Notes: a model not told the origin generated them from the sequence alone. Shown: positions 15,482 through 25,183, numbered from the stretch's first letter. The stretch: DNA of 64,000 nt from Nocardioides albus (GCF_014648255.1 NZ_BMQT01000011.1:124001-188000), one strand, 5' to 3'. A program made the numbers and translations.

Positions 15482-16855
15482 ATGATCAGGTCCATGGCTG
15501 TCGTGCTCGCCCTGGCGGCGGGAGCAGCTCTCACGCTCACGGCCCCGGCACAGGCGGCGCCGCCGGGAGACAAGGACGTCACCGCGGTGATGTTCGAGTG
15601 GAGCTTCGCCTCGGTGGCCAGGGAATGCACCACCACCCTGGGCCCGGCGGGCTACGGCTACGTCCAGGTGTCCCCGCCGCAGGAGCACATCCAGGGGTCG
15701 CAGTGGTGGACCTCCTACCAGCCCGTCAGCTACAAGATCGCGGGCCGGCTGGGCGACCGCGCCGCCTTCAAGAACATGATCGACACCTGCCACGCCGCCG
15801 GCGTCAAGGTCGTCGCCGACGCCGTCATCAACCACATGTCCGCGGGCTCCGGCACCGGAACCGGCGGCTCGTCCTACAGCAAGTACGACTACCCCGGCCT
15901 CTACTCGATCCACGACCTGAACAACTGCACCGCCACGATCAGCAACTACCAGGACCGCTTCAATGTCCAGGAGTGCGAGCTGGTCGGTCTCGCCGATCTC
16001 GACACCGGCGAGGACTACGTACGTGGCAAGATCGCCGGCTACCTGAACGACCTGCTCTCGCTCGGCGTCGACGGGTTCCGGATCGACGCCGCCAAGCACA
16101 TGGCCGCCTCCGACCTGGCCAACATCAAGTCCCGCCTCAGCAACTCGAACGTCTACTGGAAGCAGGAGGCCATCTTCGGCGCGGGGGAGGCGGTCTCGCC
16201 CAGCGAGTACCTCGGCAACGGCGACGTCCAGGAGTTCCGCTATGCCCGTGACCTGAAGCGCGTCTTCGACAACGAGAACCTCGCCTACCTGAAGAACTAC
16301 GGCGAGGGCTGGGGCTACATGTCCTCGGGCAGCTCGGCTGTCTTCGTCGACAACCACGACACCGAGCGTGGCGGCGACACGCTCAGCTACAAGGACGGCG
16401 CTGACTACACCCTGGCCAACGTCTTCATGCTGGCCTGGCCCTACGGCTCGCCCGACATCCACTCCGGCTACGAGTGGAGCGACAAGGACGCCGGCCCGCC
16501 CAACGTCGGCACGGTCAACGCCTGCTGGCAGGACGGCTGGAAGTGCCAGCACGCCTGGCCCGAGATCAAGAAGATGGTCGCCTTCCGCAACACGGCCCGC
16601 GGCCAGGCGGTCACCAACTGGTGGGACAACGGCGCCGACGCCATCGCCTTCGGACGGGGCAGCAAGGCGTACGTCGCGATCAACCACGAGCCCTCCACGC
16701 TGACCCGCACCTTCCAGACGTCGCTGGCGTCGGGCACGTACTGCGACGTGCAGAGCGGCAGGAGCGTCACCGTCAACGACTCCGGACAGTTCACAGCCAC
16801 CCTCGGCTCAAACACCGCGCTTGCCCTGCACGTCGACGCGTCGACCTGCAGCTGA
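15482..16855 (+). CDS. Secreted alpha-amylase, GH13
   Basis: 457 residues from the ATG at 15482, which follows TAGGAGG; an upstream in-frame ATG at 15404 would spoil the signal peptide. Residues 1-26 are a Sec signal ending AQA. GH13 residues: nucleophile Asp202 (GFRIDAAKH), acid/base Glu229 (YWKQEA), Asp293 (VDNHDTERGG). The closing beta domain ends at ASTCS with no CBM20 starch-binding domain. It is close to streptomycete extracellular alpha-amylases. It endo-cleaves alpha-1,4 bonds in starch outside the cell and is followed by the amylopullulanase. Confidence 0.92.
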   Translation: MIRSMAVVLALAAGAALTLTAPAQAAPPGDKDVTAVMFEWSFASVARECTTTLGPAGYGYVQVSPPQEHIQGSQWWTSYQPVSYKIAGRLGDRAAFKNMIDTCHAAGVKVVADAVINHMSAGSGTGTGGSSYSKYDYPGLYSIHDLNNCTATISNYQDRFNVQECELVGLADLDTGEDYVRGKIAGYLNDLLSLGVDGFRIDAAKHMAASDLANIKSRLSNSNVYWKQEAIFGAGEAVSPSEYLGNGDVQEFRYARDLKRVFDNENLAYLKNYGEGWGYMSSGSSAVFVDNHDTERGGDTLSYKDGADYTLANVFMLAWPYGSPDIHSGYEWSDKDAGPPNVGTVNACWQDGWKCQHAWPEIKKMVAFRNTARGQAVTNWWDNGADAIAFGRGSKAYVAINHEPSTLTRTFQTSLASGTYCDVQSGRSVTVNDSGQFTATLGSNTALALHVDASTCS

Positions 16856-16881
16856 TCCACACAACCAGAGAGGCCCTCGAG

Positions 16882-19800
16882 GTGAATCGACGAAGTGGCG
16901 CCCACGGCGCGTCCCGGACGGCAGCGACCGTGCTCGCGACCGCACTGCTCGCCACCATGCTGCACACGGCCACGACGGCCACATCGGCATCGGCGGTGCG
17001 GGCCCCGAAGCCGCCCGCGGACGCGAAGCTGGCCGCTGAGCCGGCTCGCCACGGCGCGACGCAGGAGCAGTTCTACTTCGTGCTGCCCGACCGTTTCGCC
17101 AACGGTGACACCGGCAACGACAGGGGTGGCCTGACCGGCAGCCGTACCTCGACCGGCTTCGACCCCACCGACAAGGGCTTCTACCAGGGCGGCGACCTCG
17201 CCGGCCTCACCGAGCGGCTCGACTACATCAAAGGCCTCGGCACCACCGCGATCTGGATGGCGCCGATCTTCAAGAACAAGCCCGTCCAGGGTGAGGGCGC
17301 GAACGCCTCGGCCGGCTACCACGGCTACTGGATCACCGACTTCACCCAGGTCGACCCGCACTTCGGCACCAACGAGGACCTCGAGACGCTCATCGATGCA
17401 GCCCATGCCAAGGACATGAAGGTCTTCTTCGACGTCATCACCAACCACACTGCCGACACCGTCGACTACGCGGAGAAGAAGTACGGCTACCGCCCCAAGG
17501 GCGCCTTCCCGTACCTCGACACCGAGGGCCGTCCCTTCGACGACGCCGAGCCCAGCTCGGACGACGCGAAGGTCGACGAGGACTCGTTCCCCTACACCCC
17601 GGCCAACACCGGCGAGATGGTTCCGTCCTGGCTCAACGACCCGACGCTCTACCACAACCGCGGCGACTCCACCTGGGAGGGCGAGTCGACCACGTACGGC
17701 GACTTCAGCGGCCTCGACGACCTGTGGACCGAGCGCCCCGAGGTCGTCGAGGGGATGACGAAGATCTACCAGAAGTGGGTCCGCGACTTCGACATCGACG
17801 GCTTCCGCATCGACACCGTCAAGCACGTCGACCTGGACTTCTGGACCGAGTGGGCGACCGCCCTCGACGCCTACGCCGCCAAGCAGGGCCGTGAGGACTT
17901 CTTCATGTTCGGCGAGGTCTACTCCGCCGACACCGACGTCAACGCGCCGTACGTCACCCGCGGCCGCCTCGACTCGACGCTCGACTTCCCGTTCCAGGAC
18001 GCGGCCCGCGCCTACGCCTCGTTGGGCGCTCCGGCCGAGCGGCTCGCAGGAGTCTTCGCCGACGACTACAAGTACGCCACCGACAAGGCCAACGCCTACG
18101 AGCAGGTCACCTTCCTCGGCAACCACGACATGGGCCGGATCGGCACCTTCCTCGCGGCCGACCACCCCGACGCGACCGACGCCGAGCTCGTCCAGCGCGC
18201 CCGGCTCGCCAACGAACTGATGTTCCTCTCCCGCGGAAACCCTGTCGTCTACTACGGCGACGAGCAGGGCTTCACCGGCGCCGGCGGCGACAAGGACGCC
18301 CGCCAGCCGCTGTTCGCATCGAAGGTCGCCGACTACCTCGACGACGACCAGATCGGCACCGACCGCACGCATGCCGACGACGCGTACGACACCACCCACC
18401 CGGTCTACACCGCGATCGCCGCGCTGGCGAAGCTCCGCAAGGACCACCCGGTGCTGACCGACGGCACCCAGAAGGAGCTCTATGCCAAGGACTCCGTCTA
18501 CGCGTTCTCACGCACCGGAGAGCACCGCGAGTACGTGGCCGCGGTCAACAACGCCACCGAGGCGAAGACCGTCACCCTGCCCGTGGAGTCGGTCGCCTTC
18601 GAGACGATCTACGGCGGCGACGGGGCCGAGACCGCGGCCGACTCCACGATCGAGGTGACCGTCCCGGCGCTCTCCTCGGTCGTCCTGCGCGCCGAGGCCG
18701 ACCGCCCGAAGGCCACCGCGAAGCCCACCCTGTCGCTGACCGCCCCGGACTCCGGCGCCACCGGCACGGCCACCCTCTCCGCCGACCCGGGGGAGAGCGC
18801 CGGTGCCCGCGTCGTCTTCGCCGCCCAGGTCGGCAACGGAAAGTGGCGCACCCTCGGCTCGGTCGACCACGCTCCCTACAAGATCACCCAGTATGTCCCC
18901 GAGACCGTCGCTGCCGGCACCGCGCTGCGATACAAGGCGGTGGTCGTCGACCGCGACGGACGCACCGCGAGCGACCTGGCCGAGACCACGGCCGGACAGG
19001 CACCCGAGGCCGAGAACCCGAGCGCCGTCGACCGCGACTACGCGGTCGTGCACTACCGGCGGGCCGACGGCGACTACACCGGCTGGACCCTCCGGGTCGG
19101 CGACCAGAGCAGTGGGTTCAGCGGCCGCGACGCCTACGGCGCCTTCGCCTGGGTGAAGCTTCCCGAGGGCGCGTCCTCGGTGACGTACACGGTCGAGAAG
19201 GACGGCACCGCCGACGGCGGTGAGCGGAGGATCGACCTCGGCGAGACCGGCGAGGTCTGGGTCGAGGCCGGCAGGGACGGCCAGCAGGCCACCCGGCCCG
19301 ACGGCGTCTACCCGGCGCCCGACACGTCCAAGGCCGTCATCCATTTCCACCGCCCCGACGGCGACTACGACGGCTGGGGCCTGCACACCTGGACCGGCGC
19401 CGCCAGCCCCACCGAGTGGTCCAAGCCGCTCCAGCCCACCGGCGAGGATGCCTACGGCGTCACCTTCGAGGTGCCGCTGGCCGAGGGCGCCACCGCGCTC
19501 AACTACATCGTCCACAGGGGCGACGAGAAGGACATCCCGAACGATCGCTCGCTCGACCTGGCGACGTGCGGCCACGAGGTGTGGCTCAGTTCCGGCGACA
19601 CCGGCTATCTGCTGCCGTCGGTCGGCTCGGCACCCGAGCTCGACCTGACCAAGGCGCAGGCACAGTGGATCGACCGGGAGACGGTCGTGCTCCCGAAGGA
19701 GATGGCGAGCGGCTCGGCGCTGTCCACGCAGCTGGTCTATGGCCGCGACGGCGGCATCACCGTCGAGGACGGCGCGCTCAGCAGCGAGGGCCGCTGGCTG

Positions 19801-22215
19801 CGGCTCCAGGCCTCGACGCTGAGCGAGGAGCAGAAGGCGCGGTTCCCGCACCTGAAGGAGTGCGCCGCGTTCACCGTCGACACCCGCGACCGCGACCGGA
19901 TCCGGGAGGCGCTCGCCGGCCAGGTCGTGCTCACCCAGCGCATCGGCAACGGTGCCCTGGTCACGGGCACCGGTGTCCAGACGCAGGGCATCCTCAACGA
20001 CCTCTATGCCGCGAAGGCGGAGAAGGCGTCCCTCGGGCCGGTGTTCAAGGGCGGCAGGGTCGCCCTGTCCGTCTGGGCGCCCACCGCCCACGAGGTCTCG
20101 CTCGAGCTCGGCGCCAAGAGGGTTCCGATGCGCCGTGACCACGCCAGCGGCGTCTGGTCGGTGACCGGTTCAGCCACGGCCTGGCGCGGCAAGGAGTACC
20201 GCTACGCCGTGACCGTGTGGGCGCCGAGCGTGCAGAAGCTCGTCACCAACAAGGTCACCGACCCCTACTCGGTCGCGCTCACCGCCGACTCCGAGCGCAG
20301 CCTCGTCGTCGATCTCAACGACAAGGCGCTCGCCCCCAAGGGCTGGTCGAGCCTGAAGAAGCCGAAGGCCGTGGCGATGAAGGACGCCCAGATCCAGGAG
20401 CTCCACATCCGCGACTTCTCCGTCGAGGACGAGACCAGCTCCAACCCGGGCAGCTACCTCGCCTTCGCCGACGAGGACAGCGACGGGGTGAGGCACCTGC
20501 GCAAGCTGACCGGGGCCGGCACGTCGTACGTCCACCTGCTGCCGGCCTTCGACATCGCCACGATCCCGGAGAGGAAGCGCGACCAGACCACGCCTGATTG
20601 CGATCTCGCGTCCTATGCGCCGGACAGCGAGAAGCAGCAGGAGTGCGTCGCCGCGGCGGCCGCCGGAGATGCGTACAACTGGGGCTACGACCCCTACCAC
20701 TACACGGTCCCGGAGGGCTCCTACGCGACCGACCCGGACGGAACCGAGCGGACCGTCGAGTTCCGGCAGATGGTGAAGTCGCTCAACGAGGACGGACTAC
20801 GGGTCGTGATGGACGTGGTCTACAACCACACCACCAGCAGCGGGCAGGCGAAGACGTCCGTGCTCGACAAGATCGTGCCCGGCTACTACCAGCGGCTCCT
20901 CGCCGACGGGTCGGTCGCCAACTCCACCTGCTGCGCCAACACCGCGCCCGAGAACGCGATGATGGGCAAGCTCGTCGTCGACTCGATCGTGACCTGGGCC
21001 AGGGACTACAAGATCGACGGCTTCCGGTTCGACCTGATGGGGCACCATCCCAAGGCCAACATCCTGGCCGTCCGCAAGGCGCTCGACGCCCTCACGCTCG
21101 AGAAGGACGGCGTCGACGGGAAGAAGATCATCCTCTACGGCGAAGGCTGGAACTTCGGTGAGATCGCCGACGACGCCCGCTTCCTCCAGGCCACCCAGAA
21201 GAACATGGCGGGCACCGGCATCGCCACGTTCAGCGACCGCGCCAGAGATGCCGTACGCGGCGGCGGCCCGTTCGACGCCGACCCGGGCGTCCAGGGCTTC
21301 GCGAGCGGTCTCTACACCGACCCCAACACCTCGGCCGCCAACGGCACCGAGGCGGAGCAGAGGGCGCGGCTGCTGCACTACCAGGATCTGATCAAGGTCG
21401 GGTTGTCCGGCAACCTCGCGGGCTACTCGTTCACCGACACCTCGGGCAACCGGGTGAAGGGCTCCGAGGTCGACTACAACGGCGCGCCGGCAGGCTACGC
21501 AGCCGCCCCGGGCGACGCGCTCGCCTACGCCGACGCCCATGACAACGAGTCCCTCTACGACGCGCTCACCTTCAAGCTGCCTGCCTCGACCAGCACCGCG
21601 GACCGCTCCCGGATGCAGGTGCTCGCCATGGCCACAGCCGCGCTCTCACAGGGCCCGGCGCTCTCCCAGGCCGGCACCGACCTGCTCCGCTCGAAGTCGC
21701 TGGACCGCAACTCCTACGACTCCGGGGACTGGTTCAACGCCATCGTCTGGGACTGCGACGCGGGCAACGGCTTCGGGCGCGGGCTGCCGCCGGCCACGGA
21801 CAACAAGGACAAGTGGCCCTACGCCAAGCCGCTCCTCGCCTCGTCCCCCGTCCCGGGCTGCGCGGACATCGGGGGAGCCTCGGCCGCCTATCAGGACTTG
21901 CTGAGGATCCGTACGGACGAGTCGGCCTTCCACCTGGACAGCACCGGACAGGTCCAGGAGGAGCTCTCGTTCCCGCTCTCGGGGAAGGAGGAGACGCCGG
22001 GTGTCATCACCATGCGCCTCGGTGACCTGGTGGTCGTCTTCAATGCGACCACGACGGAGCAGCGGCAGAGGGTGAAGGACGTCGAGGGTGCCGGTTATCG
22101 CCTGCACCCGCTGCAGGCCGCCGGCTCCGACGAGGTCGTGAAGTCGTCCTCGTTCGACCCGGCGTCGGGCACCTTCACGGTCCCTGCCCGGACGGTGGCC
22201 GTCTACACCCGGTGA
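16882..22215 (+). CDS. Secreted bifunctional amylopullulanase (two GH13 catalytic domains)
   Basis: 1777 residues, one of the largest genes in the window. GTG start at 16882; signal peptide about 1-38. The first GH13 domain (about 60-600) has Asp311 (GFRID), Glu345 (FGEV) and Asp416 (NHD). Next come an Ig/FN3-like linker, two pullulanase-associated carbohydrate-binding repeats (near 722 and 817: VVHYRRADGDYTGW, VIHFHRPDGDYDGW), an N2-like region, and a CBM48-like domain near 1053-1140. The pullulanase GH13 has YNWGYDP (1265-1271), Asp1384, Glu1421 and Asp1554, with a C-terminal DUF3372-like part. It would cut both alpha-1,4 and alpha-1,6 bonds, finishing the work of the amylase 26 bp upstream. 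Confidence 0.92.
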   Translation: MNRRSGAHGASRTAATVLATALLATMLHTATTATSASAVRAPKPPADAKLAAEPARHGATQEQFYFVLPDRFANGDTGNDRGGLTGSRTSTGFDPTDKGFYQGGDLAGLTERLDYIKGLGTTAIWMAPIFKNKPVQGEGANASAGYHGYWITDFTQVDPHFGTNEDLETLIDAAHAKDMKVFFDVITNHTADTVDYAEKKYGYRPKGAFPYLDTEGRPFDDAEPSSDDAKVDEDSFPYTPANTGEMVPSWLNDPTLYHNRGDSTWEGESTTYGDFSGLDDLWTERPEVVEGMTKIYQKWVRDFDIDGFRIDTVKHVDLDFWTEWATALDAYAAKQGREDFFMFGEVYSADTDVNAPYVTRGRLDSTLDFPFQDAARAYASLGAPAERLAGVFADDYKYATDKANAYEQVTFLGNHDMGRIGTFLAADHPDATDAELVQRARLANELMFLSRGNPVVYYGDEQGFTGAGGDKDARQPLFASKVADYLDDDQIGTDRTHADDAYDTTHPVYTAIAALAKLRKDHPVLTDGTQKELYAKDSVYAFSRTGEHREYVAAVNNATEAKTVTLPVESVAFETIYGGDGAETAADSTIEVTVPALSSVVLRAEADRPKATAKPTLSLTAPDSGATGTATLSADPGESAGARVVFAAQVGNGKWRTLGSVDHAPYKITQYVPETVAAGTALRYKAVVVDRDGRTASDLAETTAGQAPEAENPSAVDRDYAVVHYRRADGDYTGWTLRVGDQSSGFSGRDAYGAFAWVKLPEGASSVTYTVEKDGTADGGERRIDLGETGEVWVEAGRDGQQATRPDGVYPAPDTSKAVIHFHRPDGDYDGWGLHTWTGAASPTEWSKPLQPTGEDAYGVTFEVPLAEGATALNYIVHRGDEKDIPNDRSLDLATCGHEVWLSSGDTGYLLPSVGSAPELDLTKAQAQWIDRETVVLPKEMASGSALSTQLVYGRDGGITVEDGALSSEGRWLRLQASTLSEEQKARFPHLKECAAFTVDTRDRDRIREALAGQVVLTQRIGNGALVTGTGVQTQGILNDLYAAKAEKASLGPVFKGGRVALSVWAPTAHEVSLELGAKRVPMRRDHASGVWSVTGSATAWRGKEYRYAVTVWAPSVQKLVTNKVTDPYSVALTADSERSLVVDLNDKALAPKGWSSLKKPKAVAMKDAQIQELHIRDFSVEDETSSNPGSYLAFADEDSDGVRHLRKLTGAGTSYVHLLPAFDIATIPERKRDQTTPDCDLASYAPDSEKQQECVAAAAAGDAYNWGYDPYHYTVPEGSYATDPDGTERTVEFRQMVKSLNEDGLRVVMDVVYNHTTSSGQAKTSVLDKIVPGYYQRLLADGSVANSTCCANTAPENAMMGKLVVDSIVTWARDYKIDGFRFDLMGHHPKANILAVRKALDALTLEKDGVDGKKIILYGEGWNFGEIADDARFLQATQKNMAGTGIATFSDRARDAVRGGGPFDADPGVQGFASGLYTDPNTSAANGTEAEQRARLLHYQDLIKVGLSGNLAGYSFTDTSGNRVKGSEVDYNGAPAGYAAAPGDALAYADAHDNESLYDALTFKLPASTSTADRSRMQVLAMATAALSQGPALSQAGTDLLRSKSLDRNSYDSGDWFNAIVWDCDAGNGFGRGLPPATDNKDKWPYAKPLLASSPVPGCADIGGASAAYQDLLRIRTDESAFHLDSTGQVQEELSFPLSGKEETPGVITMRLGDLVVVFNATTTEQRQRVKDVEGAGYRLHPLQAAGSDEVVKSSSFDPASGTFTVPARTVAVYTR

Positions 22216-22234
22216 CGGGTGGGAAAACGGACGC

Positions 22235-22259
22235 GGCCCCGGCTCATCGAGCCGAGGCC
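22235..22259. terminator. Bidirectional hairpin between apu and a small gene
   Basis: GGCC-C-CGGCTC, loop ATC, GAGCCG-A-GGCC: a ten-pair stem with one mismatch. It lies between the convergent ends of the amylopullulanase gene and the 33-residue gene. Confidence 0.65.
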
Positions 22260-22292
22260 TGCGGTTTCGTGTGTCAGGAAGCTCGGCGTGCC

Positions 22293-22394
22293 TCAGGAAG
22301 GGCTGTTGCCGGCGACGGCACCGATCACCACGAGCGCGATGACGACCAGGGCGGCGATGACCATGAGGCCGGCCGGGCTCCGGAAGTCGAACAT
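22293..22394 (-). CDS. Small single-helix membrane protein, 33 residues
   Basis: Too short for usual gene callers. ATG at 22394 is preceded by GAAAGGA at good spacing. The peptide opens MFDFRSPAGLM, has one hydrophobic run of about 17 residues (VIAALVVIALVVIGAVA) and ends GNSPS. A short charged N-terminus, one helix and a small polar tail are typical of actinobacterial hydrophobic micropeptides. It is followed by a hairpin and has its own gap upstream. The function is unknown. Confidence 0.6.
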   Translation of the reverse strand: MFDFRSPAGLMVIAALVVIALVVIGAVAGNSPS

Positions 22395-22686
22395 GGGGAT
22401 TCCTTTCGGCTAGTTCGGCGACAGGCGACGGTGGGGATCGTGTCCTGCGGACGCATCGGGAGAGCCGATTCGGACGGCGGCGATTGCCCGTGGCGTCGCG
22501 TATACACAACCAGTCAGGGTCATGACGCGCGTAGGGTCCAAGGTCCCAAATTTTGCCGAAGCCATTCACGTCTGAAGGGATATGTGATATGGCAACTGCT
22601 TCTTCGGTGAACGTGGCAAACCCTAGCGGGCCGCCAGCGGCCCGGTCGACCAGGGATCGACGAGACGGCCGTGGCTGTGAGCCCCG
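22395..22686. other. Intergenic gap of 292 bp without a convincing gene
   Basis: It holds the probable promoter of the 33-residue gene at its left end and a hairpin behind the Delta4-dehydrogenase gene at its right. A short plus-strand frame from 22590 exists but its codon use and Arg/Pro-rich product look non-coding. Confidence 0.6.
22627..22644 (-). terminator. Hairpin downstream of the Delta4(5alpha)-dehydrogenase gene
   Basis: CGGGCCGC and GCGGCCCG separated by two bases form a tight GC hairpin 43 bp past the stop. No T-run follows, as is usual in high-GC actinobacteria. Confidence 0.5.
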
Positions 22687-24153
22687 TCACCGGATCCCGG
22701 CGGCATGCCGACCGGCCCGTCGTCCGAAGTACGATCCGTCGCCGAGCTGCAGACCGGAGGCGTAGCCCTTGGCGTCCTGGGCGAGGTTGGCCGCGCAGGC
22801 GCCGGCGGCGTAGAGGCCCGCGATCGCGGAGCCGTCATCGCGGCGTACCTCGCCTTCGACGGTGGTGGCCAGCCCGCCCATCGTGAACCCGGCGTACATC
22901 GCCTTGCCCAGCGATAGGTCGTAGGCGCCCCACGGGCCGGTGTCCTGCGGCTCGGTCCACTCCGCCGCCTTGTGGAGCTCCGGGTCCTCGCCGTCGGCGG
23001 CGTGGGTGTTGTAGGAGGTCAGGGTGGCGTTCAGGGCCTCGAAGGGTACGCCCAGGCCGGCCGCCATCTCCTCGACCGTCTCCCAGCCGTCGATGAACGG
23101 GCACAGCGGCATCTTCGGGTGCTCGATGTGCGCCGAGTCGACGATCAGGAACGCGGCCGATTCCGGCTGCTCCATGACAAAGGCGGCCGTACGCGCGTGG
23201 TAGGAGTCCTCGGCCACGAACCGCTTGCCGTGCTTGTTGACGATGATCCCGGTCAGCAGGATCGAGGGCGGATAGAACGGCGCGGTCTGGAACGGCTCGT
23301 CCATGAACCGCCAGCGGCCGCCTGCTGAGGCGCCCAAGCGCAGCCCGAGGCCGTCGTCGTAGGTGGAGGCCAGCGGGAAGAGCTTCTCGCCTAGCCGAGG
23401 CGTGTGCTCGGCGACCATGTCGGCGTTGCCGACGAAGCCGCCGGCGGCCAGGATCACCGCCTTGGCCCGGATCGCGCCACGCTCCTCGAACCGGCGCCAG
23501 GCCAGGCCGACGACCCGGCCGTCCTCGATCACCAGGTTGGTGGCACCGGTCTCGTAGCGGATCTCTGCTGACGTCTCGGCCAGCCGGTCGGCCATCCGGT
23601 CGACGACCAGCTTGGCGCCACCGGTGTCACCCGGGACCGGCACCTTGTGGCCGCGCGGCGCCGGGACGGCGAGGTCGCGGAAGGGATGGACCTTCTCGTT
23701 GCCGGTGTACATCAGGCCCTCGGTGCCGGGCTGGATGACGGCCTTGCCGGGCCAGAAGGTGCGCTCGAACTCGAACCCGAGTGCCTCGAGCCAGTCGAAG
23801 TGCTCGACCGAGTCGTCGCAGTAGGCCCGGATCTTGTCGTCCTCCGGCTCCTTGGAGACCGCGCGGATGTAGTTGAACATCTCCTCGGCCGAGTCCTCGA
23901 TCCCGGTCGCCTTCTGCACCGCGGTGCCGCCGCCGAGATAGAAGTGGCCGCCGGCCATCGCCGAGGTGCCACCGGGCTCCGCGGCCCGCTCCAGGAGGAT
24001 CGTGCGGGCTCCGGACCGGGCCGCCTCCAGCGCCGCGGCCCCGCCCGCCACGCCGAAGCCGACCACGATCACGTCGGTCTCTTCCGACCAGCCGCCGAAG
24101 CGCTCCTTGACGTCGGCAGGGGAGAGTACGTCGGGAAGTGTTGTTCCGCTCAT
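22687..24153 (-). CDS. 3-ketosteroid Delta4-(5alpha)-dehydrogenase-like flavoprotein
   Basis: 488 residues, ATG with GGGAGG upstream. FAD-binding motif VVGFGVAGGAAALEAARSG (about 31-49), ERAAEPGGTSAMAGG, and a C-terminal AKGYASGLQLGDGSYFGRRAGR. The Rhodococcus jostii enzyme of this type has about the same length and uses Tyr319, Tyr466 and Ser468. Here Tyr318 (EDSYHA), Tyr464 and Ser466 (GYASG) sit at matching places. It would introduce the C4-C5 double bond into 5alpha-3-ketosteroids, feeding saturated steroids into the KstD route. It differs from the KstD encoded upstream. A general Rv0785-like flavoprotein is the alternative. Confidence 0.75.
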   Translation of the reverse strand: MSGTTLPDVLSPADVKERFGGWSEETDVIVVGFGVAGGAAALEAARSGARTILLERAAEPGGTSAMAGGHFYLGGGTAVQKATGIEDSAEEMFNYIRAVSKEPEDDKIRAYCDDSVEHFDWLEALGFEFERTFWPGKAVIQPGTEGLMYTGNEKVHPFRDLAVPAPRGHKVPVPGDTGGAKLVVDRMADRLAETSAEIRYETGATNLVIEDGRVVGLAWRRFEERGAIRAKAVILAAGGFVGNADMVAEHTPRLGEKLFPLASTYDDGLGLRLGASAGGRWRFMDEPFQTAPFYPPSILLTGIIVNKHGKRFVAEDSYHARTAAFVMEQPESAAFLIVDSAHIEHPKMPLCPFIDGWETVEEMAAGLGVPFEALNATLTSYNTHAADGEDPELHKAAEWTEPQDTGPWGAYDLSLGKAMYAGFTMGGLATTVEGEVRRDDGSAIAGLYAAGACAANLAQDAKGYASGLQLGDGSYFGRRAGRHAAGIR

Positions 24154-24182
24154 GCCGTCCTCCCGTGTGGCCCGCGCCGCGC

Positions 24183-24255
24183 GTGTAACACGTCGTTCGT
24201 AGCACTATCCGGTCGTTCTAATAGGGCGATTAGTTCGACGAACAGCGTGTTACAC
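24183..24255. promoter_or_regulatory. Inverted-repeat control region upstream of the Delta4-dehydrogenase gene
   Basis: GTGTAACACG (24183-24192) and its exact reverse complement CGTGTTACAC (24246-24255) are 63 bp apart centre to centre. Between them lie CTAAT-N6-ATTAG (24218-24233) and GTTCGACGAAC (24233-24243). None fits the KstR consensus fully. Confidence 0.5.
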
Positions 24256-24277
24256 ATCGAGTTACACCCCGCGCGGC

Positions 24278-25183
24278 TCATCTCGCCTCCCCGCTTCGTT
24301 CGGTCGTCTCCAGGTAGCAGTCGGCGAGCACGGGCGCGCCGTGGCGGGCCGGATCCGGTGACGAGATCGCCGCCCGGACCAGGATCTTCGGCTCCTCGTC
24401 CCAGGCCTCGATCGAGATCGTCTCGCCGGGGAAGACGATCCCGGCGAACCGGGCACCGAACCCGGCGACCCGGGTCGCGTCCCCGTCCAGGAGCAGCGCG
24501 GTCGCCTCGCGGAGCACGATCCCGTAGGAGCACAGCCCGTGCAGGATCGGCTTCGGGAAGCCCGCCTTCGCGGCGAAAGCAGGGTCGGCGTGCAACGGGT
24601 TGCGGTCGCCGCACAACCGGTAGAGCAACGCCTGCTGCTCGGTGACGTCATACGCAGCGACAGCATCCGGCGCACGGTCGGGAACCGGCAGCGAGGTGGA
24701 CGGGCCGCGCTCACCCCCGAAGCCGCCCTCGCCGCGTACGAAGATCGAGGAGCGTACGGTCCACAGCGGATCGCCCGCCGCGGTGGTGGCAACGCCCTCC
24801 TGGACGATGACCGCGGCCTTGCCCTTGTCCCAGACCTCGGCGATCCGGGTCGAGACGACGGCTTCGCCTGAGGTGGGGATCGGCCCGTCGACGCGGATCT
24901 CCTGGGAGCCGTGGAGCACCGAGGCCAGGTCGATGTCGCAGCCGGGCAGGTCGAGCGCGGGCGGTTCGGTGACGTGGAAGGTCGGGGCCACCACGCCGAA
25001 GGACGGCAGCACGGTCAGCGCCTCGGAGTCCAGCGTGTAGCGCAGCGCGGCCGGGTCTGTCGCGTCACCGGGACGCGAGCCGGCGCCGATGCCGAGGTGG
25101 TAGAGCAGCACGTCGGAGGAGGTCCAGGAGAACGTGCGGGACGGCAGGGAGGCGCCGATGGCCTTGGTGGGGTCGATGGGCAT
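24278..25183 (-). CDS. hsd4B: MaoC double-hot-dog enoyl-CoA hydratase, Hsd4B (ChsH3) type
   Basis: 301 residues. The N-terminal hot-dog (LLYHLGIGAGSRPGD ... LTVLPSFGVVAPTF) binds substrate. The C-terminal hot-dog carries the hydratase-2 motif LYRLCGDRNPLHADPAFAAKAGFPKPILHGLCSYG with catalytic Asp and His. It resembles Rv3538, encoded beside kstD in M. tuberculosis, which hydrates 2-enoyl-CoA esters of the sterol side chain in the R series. Its ATG overlaps the kstD stop by one base, so the two are translationally coupled. Confidence 0.85.
   Translation of the reverse strand: MPIDPTKAIGASLPSRTFSWTSSDVLLYHLGIGAGSRPGDATDPAALRYTLDSEALTVLPSFGVVAPTFHVTEPPALDLPGCDIDLASVLHGSQEIRVDGPIPTSGEAVVSTRIAEVWDKGKAAVIVQEGVATTAAGDPLWTVRSSIFVRGEGGFGGERGPSTSLPVPDRAPDAVAAYDVTEQQALLYRLCGDRNPLHADPAFAAKAGFPKPILHGLCSYGIVLREATALLLDGDATRVAGFGARFAGIVFPGETISIEAWDEEPKILVRAAISSPDPARHGAPVLADCYLETTERSGEAR

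Noticed and set aside
22590..22765. Short plus-strand gene in the gap before the Delta4-dehydrogenase
   Set aside because: The predicted product is Arg/Pro-rich and the frame runs through a hairpin into the opposite gene.
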